Shown here: positions 14,104 to 19,176 of the stretch, piece after piece | Position numbering within the stretch: the stretch's first letter is position 1 | Layout of the letters: each line of letters starts with the position of its first letter | From: Thiopontia sp964551545 | GTDB lineage: Bacteria > Pseudomonadota > Gammaproteobacteria > GCF-002020875 | Direction: 5' to 3' | Length of the DNA: 19,176 nt | NCBI GenBank assembly: GCA_964551545.1 | Contig: CAZKCT010000034.1 | Coordinates: 1 to 19,176, forward strand | Notes under the pieces: generated by a model | Database searches by the model: none | What the model saw: the letters and a program-made list of their open reading frames with translations, nothing else | What the model was told of the DNA's origin: nothing | Position numbers and translations under genes: made by a program

Positions 14104-14126
14104 AGGGGTCACGAATAAAGGGGTCA
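14097..14126 (+). repeat. Tandem 15-bp repeat at the MenE-like stop codon
   Basis: CGAATAAAGGGGTCA occurs twice without a gap, at 14097-14111 and 14112-14126. The first copy contains the TAA stop of the MenE-like gene. The rest of the gap to 14173, between convergent genes, shows no good hairpin terminator. It may be a slippage product or the trace of a small mobile or repeat element. Confidence 0.8.
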
Positions 14127-14173
14127 AACCTAACATTCAAGCATAAGTGGTCTATCCCACAATATCTCCCACG

Positions 14174-15463
14174 CTACGGTTCCAGTAATCGATTCACCGC
14201 CTCAATATCACTCAACGCCAACACGCCACTCGACTGTTTTAGCGAGAGCCTGGCCAGCAGCAGGTCATAGCGTGATTGCGCCAGATCGTGGTGTGCGCTG
14301 TAGAGATCGGTCTGTGCATCGAGCAGGTCTGTCGTGGTACGGGTACCCACCTCAACGCCGGTCTGAATGGCCTGGAAGGCGGTCTCTGCGGAGGAGAGAG
14401 CCTGTGTCCGTGCCTTTACCAGCTCTATCGCGGTGTTGACTGCGAGATAGTTGGAGCGGACGGTTTTAACGGTGCTGCGTTTTGTCTGCTCCAGCATGGT
14501 CTCTGCCTGCTGTTGCAGTAGCCGTGCCTCCGAGACCTTGGCGCGGGTAGCGCCGCCGCTATAGAGAGGCAGGGTCGCCTGTATCCCCAGTGAGTAGCTG
14601 TCGTTATCGGAGCCATACAGGGAGTTGCTGTTGTTGTTGCTGGAGAGCTGTCCCACCAGATCAAGGGTAGGATAGTGGCCGGATTTGGCAACCTCGGCAG
14701 AGAGGGCGGCGGACTCCACCAGCTTGTTCTGCTGCCGGAGTTCCAGACTGTTCTTCAATGCCTTGTTGACCCACTGCTGTATGTCGCTGGGCAGGGGTTG
14801 CTCCAGCGGCACGGCATTCCCCAGTGGTTGAAGTTGTGAGAGGTCCCGGTTGATGATCTCGAACAGTGTTTCACGGCTGTTTTCTACGGTTGCCCTGGCG
14901 GAGACCAGTTGTGCGTTGACTAGATCAAAACGGGCCTGCACCTCCTGTACATCGGTCAGTGAAGAGGCACCGACACTGAAGTGACCCTGAATCTGTTTGA
15001 GCTGCCTGGCGACTGCGCTCTTCTCCTGCGCTGCCAGATGCAGTGCATCCTTTGCGGCGAGTTGAGCGAAGTAGGCTGTGGCAACCTGTAGCAGTAGACG
15101 CTGTCGGGCCAGTTCAAGGCTCAGTTCACTCTCCGTAGATAGCACCTTCGCCTGTGCCAGGGTCTTCAGAGAGCCCCGGTGGTAGAGTGGCTGGGTGAGG
15201 CTGAGGCTGTAACTCTCTGCGCGATTCTCATCGGCGAATTTAGAGTAGTCGTTGTAGTCATAGGTGGCACTGCCGCTGAGCGAGGGGAGCAGCAGCGATT
15301 GTGCCTGCTGCTGTTGTTGCCGCTTGACTGCAACCCCGAGTCGGGAGATCTCCAGTTGTCGATCCTGCTGCAGTGCGTAGTGGGTGACTTGTAGCAGGTC
15401 TTCAGCCTGTAGTGGCAGGGAGAGCAGGGTCAGGCTGATCGCTATAGTGAGTCGTCTGTTCAT
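14174..15463 (-). CDS. TolC-type outer-membrane efflux protein
   Basis: Outer-membrane channel that completes the tripartite RND efflux system encoded upstream on the same strand. The 429-aa product has a signal peptide (MNRRLTIAISLTLLSLPLQA, cleavage near residue 20). It shows the twofold TolC architecture: paired long helical stretches rich in Gln/Ala/Glu, alternating with beta segments such as SYSLSLTQPLYHRG and YSLGIQATLPLYSGG, each followed by another long helix. Length is normal for the family. The ATG at 15463 is chosen because the frame's upstream extension has Pro/Arg-rich, non-signal sequence and runs over the GC-rich hairpin at 15547. The gene is convergent with the MenE-like gene. 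It lies about 136 bases after the pump gene and may be co-transcribed with it. Confidence 0.9.
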   Translation of the reverse strand: MNRRLTIAISLTLLSLPLQAEDLLQVTHYALQQDRQLEISRLGVAVKRQQQQQAQSLLLPSLSGSATYDYNDYSKFADENRAESYSLSLTQPLYHRGSLKTLAQAKVLSTESELSLELARQRLLLQVATAYFAQLAAKDALHLAAQEKSAVARQLKQIQGHFSVGASSLTDVQEVQARFDLVNAQLVSARATVENSRETLFEIINRDLSQLQPLGNAVPLEQPLPSDIQQWVNKALKNSLELRQQNKLVESAALSAEVAKSGHYPTLDLVGQLSSNNNSNSLYGSDNDSYSLGIQATLPLYSGGATRAKVSEARLLQQQAETMLEQTKRSTVKTVRSNYLAVNTAIELVKARTQALSSAETAFQAIQTGVEVGTRTTTDLLDAQTDLYSAHHDLAQSRYDLLLARLSLKQSSGVLALSDIEAVNRLLEP

Positions 15464-15546
15464 TGGGTGTCTCTTATTCGGTCGATTTAGTCTGTTGGTT
15501 CTATTCATTATTGCGTAAGTATTTGCAGTTTCTACCCCCGCCCCAG

Positions 15547-15569
15547 CCCTCCCCCTGCAAGGGGGAGGG
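15547..15569. repeat. GC-rich perfect hairpin between pump and TolC genes
   Basis: CCCTCCCCCT at 15547-15556 pairs perfectly with AGGGGGAGGG at 15560-15569 around a GCA loop. There is no adjacent T-run on either strand. Such C-run/G-run hairpins occur as interspersed intergenic repeats in many proteobacterial genomes. It may adjust expression of tolC relative to the pump gene. Confidence 0.7.
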
Positions 15570-15599
15570 AGCTCGGGTTGCAATGGCTTTTGTAGTTAT

Positions 15600-18500
15600 T
15601 CATACCTCACCCAGCGCATTGAAGTCATCCAGAATGCAGTAGAGGGCGGGTACCAGAAAGATGGCGATCAGTGTGGCTGAGGTGAGACCAAAGGCGAGGC
15701 TGGTGGCGAGTGGGATCAGGATCTGTGCCTGCAGGCTGGTCTCGGTCAGTAGCGGCATCAGCCCCGCTACGGTGGTGATTGAGGTGAGCAGGATCGGACG
15801 GAAGCGGGCACGCCCCGCCTCCTTGGCTGCCACGGCAATGGCGGTACCTCGTGCGCGAGCCTCACGGATAAAGACCACCAACAGGATGGAGTCGTTGACC
15901 ACCACCCCAAATAGAGAGGCCATGCCGATCATGCTGGGCAGGGTGAGATCCAGCCCCATCAGTAGATGGCCGAAGATGACGCCGATCAGTGCGGTGGGGA
16001 TCACCGACATGACCGTGATTGGTGCCAGATAGCCCCGGAACTGTAGCGCCAGCAGCATGTAGATGCCGACCATACCCAAAAGTACATTGCGCACAATGGA
16101 TTGCCCGGTCTCTGCTGACTCGTTGCTCTGCCCGCGCACGCTGACTGTGAGGCCGGGGTAGTCCTGTTCCAGTCGAGGGAATAGCTCTTTTTCAGCCAGC
16201 GCCAGCAGCTCCTGTGCATTGGCAATCTCACTCTGTACATCCCCCTGCACGGTTACGGCACGTACCCCGTCGATGCGATGGATACGCGCCCAGCCTCGGC
16301 TCTCCTCAATCTCGGCCACTACATTGAGTGGAATCAGTGCGCCACTAGGACCGATGATGGAGAGCTGGTCGAGGTCGGCGGCATCATTGCGGTCACCAGA
16401 AGTGAGTCGCAGATCAACTTCATAGGTCTCTGCGCCGAGTGGAAACTCATCGATGGTGGTGCCCTGGAAGGCGGTACGGAGCTGGCTGGAGACGTTCTGT
16501 GCAGTCAGCCCCAGTACCCCGGCGCTCTCCTTGAGATGGAACTGGTACTCCCGTTTTCCAGGGCGCAGGTCATCATTGAGGTCAGTAACCCCCGCATAGC
16601 TGCCGAGCCACTGTTTAACCTCAAGGGCAGCAGATTGCAGTTGGGTAAGATCATCACCAATCAGGCGGATATCGAGTGCACGTCCTCCCGGCCCGAGAGT
16701 GGGTTCGGTATAGGTGATAGCCAGTACATCGGTCAGCACACCGCTATTTTCACGCCAGCGTTGACGGAACTGTTCTAATGGTGCGTCCCGTACCTCACCA
16801 CTCAACAGATCTGCGATGATACGTGCTACGTGGGGGCCGGACTCATGGGCATCGGGATTTTCACCATAGATCACGGTGATGTGCTGTACCAGATCCTGCT
16901 CACCAGGCTGGTGTGGTTTGAACTGTTGGTTGGTCTGGTGCAGTGCATCGGTGAGTTGTTGCACAATGGCCTCGGTTCGCACCAACGGGGTCCCTTGTGG
17001 CAGCAGGATGCGCGCCTCCAGAATGTCCCCCTCAATAGTGGGAAAGCCGACAAATTTGAGCTTGCCACTGGCGGGCATGGCGATCGACAGAATCAGCAGC
17101 ATGATTACCACGCCCAAAGTCAGGTAGCGATACTCCACCGCAAAGTCGATGGCGGGGCCGAAGACGTTGTCCCGCAGTCGGTTGAAACCGCGCTCGAACC
17201 CCTGCCGAAAGCGTGACTCCTGTCGACGGTCGATATGCTCCAGTGAGTGGCCGAGGTGGTTGGGGAGGATCAGAAAGGCCTCGATCAGGCTGACACTGAG
17301 TACCACCAGCAGCACAATCGGCATCACCCGCAGTACCTGTCCGATCTCACCACTGATAAAGGCGAGTGAGCCAAATACCAGTACCGTGGTGGTGAAGGAG
17401 GAGAGGATACCGGGCATCACCTGTTTGAGCCCATTCACTGCCGCCTGCATCGGCCGGTCGCCACGTCCCAGACGGGAGGCAATGTTCTCGGCGATGACGA
17501 TGGCATCATCCATTAGCAGACCGATACCGATCAATAGTCCCACCATTGAGATCATGTTGATGGTGACATCGAGCATCGGTAGTAGAAACAGGGCGCCGAG
17601 GAAGGAGACCGGTAGCCCCATGGTGACCCAGAAGCTATAGCGCAGGCTAAAGAAGAGCCAGAGTACCAGAAACACCAGCGCCAGACCGGCGATGCCGTTG
17701 TTGAGCAGCATCTCCAGTCGATCCCGGACCACGGAGGAGCGGTCTTGGGTCAAGGTTAGACTGATACCAGCAGGGGCCAGCGCCTGCTCTTCGGAGACAA
17801 AGGCGGTGATCTGGTCATAAATCTTGAGCAGATCCTGATTGCTGTTCTTGGAGATGTTGAGAATGGCGGCCCGTTTGCCATCAAACAGCACCTTGTTCTC
17901 ATCCTGTTCAAAGCGGTCACTGATGGTGGCGATCTCGCCCAGTTTGATTGCAGCGCCGCTCTTTCCAGAGAGCACTACCAGCTCTTCCAGTGCGGTGATC
18001 TCTTTACGTTGGTCGTCAAAGCGCAGCAGAATATCCTCTTCATCACCCTGTAGCTGGCCGGAGGGGAGGCCGATGCTCTGCTGCTGAATGGTATTGGCAA
18101 TATCGGCGGCAGAGAGGCCAAACTGGCGTAGCCGCTGTTGTGAAATCTCGATACGCAGTTGGTGGTCGGAGAACCCCTGAATGTCGATGGTGGCGACCTG
18201 CGCTTGCTGTTTCAGTCGAGCCTTGATGGTCTCGGCATAGGCTTTGAGTGTGACCGCATCCTCCGGGCCGGTGATGGCGATGGAGATCACCGCATCGGTA
18301 CGTCCCAGCTCTTCGGTGATCGGTTGCTCGGTGTTGGTGGGGAAGTCATCAATGGCATCGACGCTCGACTTCACATCATCGAGGAAGCGGGGCATCTCTA
18401 CCCCCTCCAGTTTGACCAGTGTGGCGGTGCCGACTCCTTCACTAGACTCACAACGGGCCTCTTCCAGCCCCACCACATCTTCGGTCGCCTCCTCCAGACG

Positions 18501-18689
18501 GCGGCAGATGGCATCCTCCACCTCTGAGGCGGTGGCACCACGATAGGCGACGCGTACCTGCACCTTGTCGTTCTCAATCGAGGGAAAGGTCTCCCGCTGT
18601 AGACCGGGGAGGGCAACCAGCCCCAGCAGCACAATCGCCACCATCAACAGGTTGGCTGCATTGGGGTGGCCGGTAAACCAGCGGATCAT
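15600..18689 (-). CDS. RND-family efflux pump (AcrB/HAE1-like inner-membrane transporter)
   Basis: Proton-driven inner-membrane pump of 1029 aa, full length for the family. The first membrane helix is at about 13-31, followed by a large periplasmic domain to about residue 330. A cluster of helices comes next, with the proton-relay motif GLLMDDAIVIAEN (Asp394, Asp395). A second periplasmic domain and a second helix cluster follow, including a GMASLFGVVVNDSILLVVF repeat-half motif. It has the two-half duplicated structure typical of RND pumps. The substrate cannot be read from the sequence; the protein is more like the HAE1/multidrug group than the metal-exporting CusA group. The ATG overlaps the adaptor gene stop by ATGA (18686-18689), so the two are coupled. 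No local regulator gene is visible. Confidence 0.93.
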   Translation of the reverse strand: MIRWFTGHPNAANLLMVAIVLLGLVALPGLQRETFPSIENDKVQVRVAYRGATASEVEDAICRRLEEATEDVVGLEEARCESSEGVGTATLVKLEGVEMPRFLDDVKSSVDAIDDFPTNTEQPITEELGRTDAVISIAITGPEDAVTLKAYAETIKARLKQQAQVATIDIQGFSDHQLRIEISQQRLRQFGLSAADIANTIQQQSIGLPSGQLQGDEEDILLRFDDQRKEITALEELVVLSGKSGAAIKLGEIATISDRFEQDENKVLFDGKRAAILNISKNSNQDLLKIYDQITAFVSEEQALAPAGISLTLTQDRSSVVRDRLEMLLNNGIAGLALVFLVLWLFFSLRYSFWVTMGLPVSFLGALFLLPMLDVTINMISMVGLLIGIGLLMDDAIVIAENIASRLGRGDRPMQAAVNGLKQVMPGILSSFTTTVLVFGSLAFISGEIGQVLRVMPIVLLVVLSVSLIEAFLILPNHLGHSLEHIDRRQESRFRQGFERGFNRLRDNVFGPAIDFAVEYRYLTLGVVIMLLILSIAMPASGKLKFVGFPTIEGDILEARILLPQGTPLVRTEAIVQQLTDALHQTNQQFKPHQPGEQDLVQHITVIYGENPDAHESGPHVARIIADLLSGEVRDAPLEQFRQRWRENSGVLTDVLAITYTEPTLGPGGRALDIRLIGDDLTQLQSAALEVKQWLGSYAGVTDLNDDLRPGKREYQFHLKESAGVLGLTAQNVSSQLRTAFQGTTIDEFPLGAETYEVDLRLTSGDRNDAADLDQLSIIGPSGALIPLNVVAEIEESRGWARIHRIDGVRAVTVQGDVQSEIANAQELLALAEKELFPRLEQDYPGLTVSVRGQSNESAETGQSIVRNVLLGMVGIYMLLALQFRGYLAPITVMSVIPTALIGVIFGHLLMGLDLTLPSMIGMASLFGVVVNDSILLVVFIREARARGTAIAVAAKEAGRARFRPILLTSITTVAGLMPLLTETSLQAQILIPLATSLAFGLTSATLIAIFLVPALYCILDDFNALGEV

Positions 18690-19176
18690 TGGCTTAGCTC
18701 CACAGATACTTCCTTGCTCTCACCATTAATGGCACGCTGTAGTTGTCTGTGGGCCTGTTGATCCGCCTGCGGCTGCAACGGCATACCGGCAATAGCGGGA
18801 ATCAGATCGCTCAGGACCAGTTGCTCTCCAGCGGCTATGCCGGAGTGGATGACGCTGAGGCTGTTCTGGTTGTAGCGTACCTGTACATCGCGAATCACCA
18901 GCTCCTGTTGTGGGTCGAGCAGGTAGGCCTCGCCGTTACGCAGGGCGCTACGGGGTACCACGATCTGCTCTGGCTGAATGCGCCCCTTCAGCACCACTTT
19001 GACAAACATCCCCTTGGAGAGCGGAGGACGCTGACCGGGGATGATCTTCTTGAATGGCTTATCGAGCGCCACCACCACGCCAATGGTGCGGGTCTCGCTG
19101 TCGATATGGTCGGTGAAGCGGACAAATTCCGCCTTCCAGCGTGCGGTGCTGTTGCCCATGTCCATCTCGATGGTGG
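18686..19176 (-). CDS. RND efflux periplasmic adaptor (MFP/HlyD family), C-terminal part
   Basis: Only the last roughly 163 residues are in the window; the gene continues past the right edge. The visible part includes the beta-barrel and membrane-proximal domains: DHIDSETRTIGVVVALDKP, then KGMFVKVVLKG and IVVPRSALRNGEAYLLD, typical of membrane-fusion proteins that join RND pumps to TolC channels. The C-terminal tail is Gln/His-rich (QADQQAHRQLQRA). The Met at 19165 is internal, not the start, since the frame is open to the window edge. It overlaps the pump gene by 4 bases. Confidence 0.88.
   Translation of the reverse strand, partial: TIEMDMGNSTARWKAEFVRFTDHIDSETRTIGVVVALDKPFKKIIPGQRPPLSKGMFVKVVLKGRIQPEQIVVPRSALRNGEAYLLDPQQELVIRDVQVRYNQNSLSVIHSGIAAGEQLVLSDLIPAIAGMPLQPQADQQAHRQLQRAINGESKEVSVELSQ

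Noticed and set aside
14104..14173. Possible mobile-element remnant after the MenE-like gene
   Set aside because: Only a tandem repeat is visible; no transposase fragment or terminal inverted repeats can be seen.
15464..15583. Longer TolC start at 15583
   Set aside because: It would put a Pro/Arg-rich stretch before the signal peptide and read through the GC-rich hairpin.

Overview
The window looks like a denitrification and anaerobic-respiration region from a chromosome of a proteobacterium, most likely a gammaproteobacterium of the sulfur-oxidising, denitrifying kind. That placement is an inference from gene content (cytochrome cd1 nitrite reductase, NapC/NirT-type cytochrome, Dnr-type regulator, menaquinone genes, DUF2249/TusA-like protein). 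No rRNA, tRNA, phage gene, transposase or CRISPR array was seen.

Region 1 (1-6054, + strand) is the nitrite-respiration block. Two tandem nirS genes encode nearly collinear cytochrome cd1 nitrite reductases. The first is a predicted lipoprotein with a Pro/Ala-rich tether and the second an ordinary periplasmic enzyme. After a strong terminator comes a fused cytochrome with an N-terminal NapC/NirT tetraheme quinol-oxidising part, an Ala-rich helical linker and a C-terminal heme domain. A small amicyanin-like cupredoxin follows, with an intrinsic terminator embedded in its first codons.

Region 2 (6087-8532) holds a Crp/Fnr-family regulator of Dnr/NnrR type (- strand), a divergent membrane-anchored hemerythrin overlapping a diheme c-type cytochrome gene (+ strand), and a DUF2249/TusA-like protein (- strand).

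Region 3 (8618-14103) has a minus-strand pair, a small secreted two-cysteine protein and a fusion of a ZnuA-like binding protein with a SCO copper-chaperone domain. Divergent from it is a tightly overlapping plus-strand cluster: menA, a triheme cytochrome of c'/c556-like type, ubiE/menG, a 64-residue protein and an N-terminally short MenE-like ligase. This suggests quinone supply tied to respiration.

Region 4 (14174-19176, - strand) is an unrelated RND efflux operon: membrane-fusion adaptor (cut by the window edge), RND pump and TolC-type outer-membrane channel.

Four FNR/Dnr-type boxes (TTGAT-N4-ATCAA or one mismatch) lie before nirS1, before the NirT fusion, between the regulator and the hemerythrin, and between the two-cysteine protein and menA. 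Regions 1-3 therefore look like one oxygen/NO-controlled regulon, with the regulator encoded inside it. No intergenic gap exceeds 300 bases.
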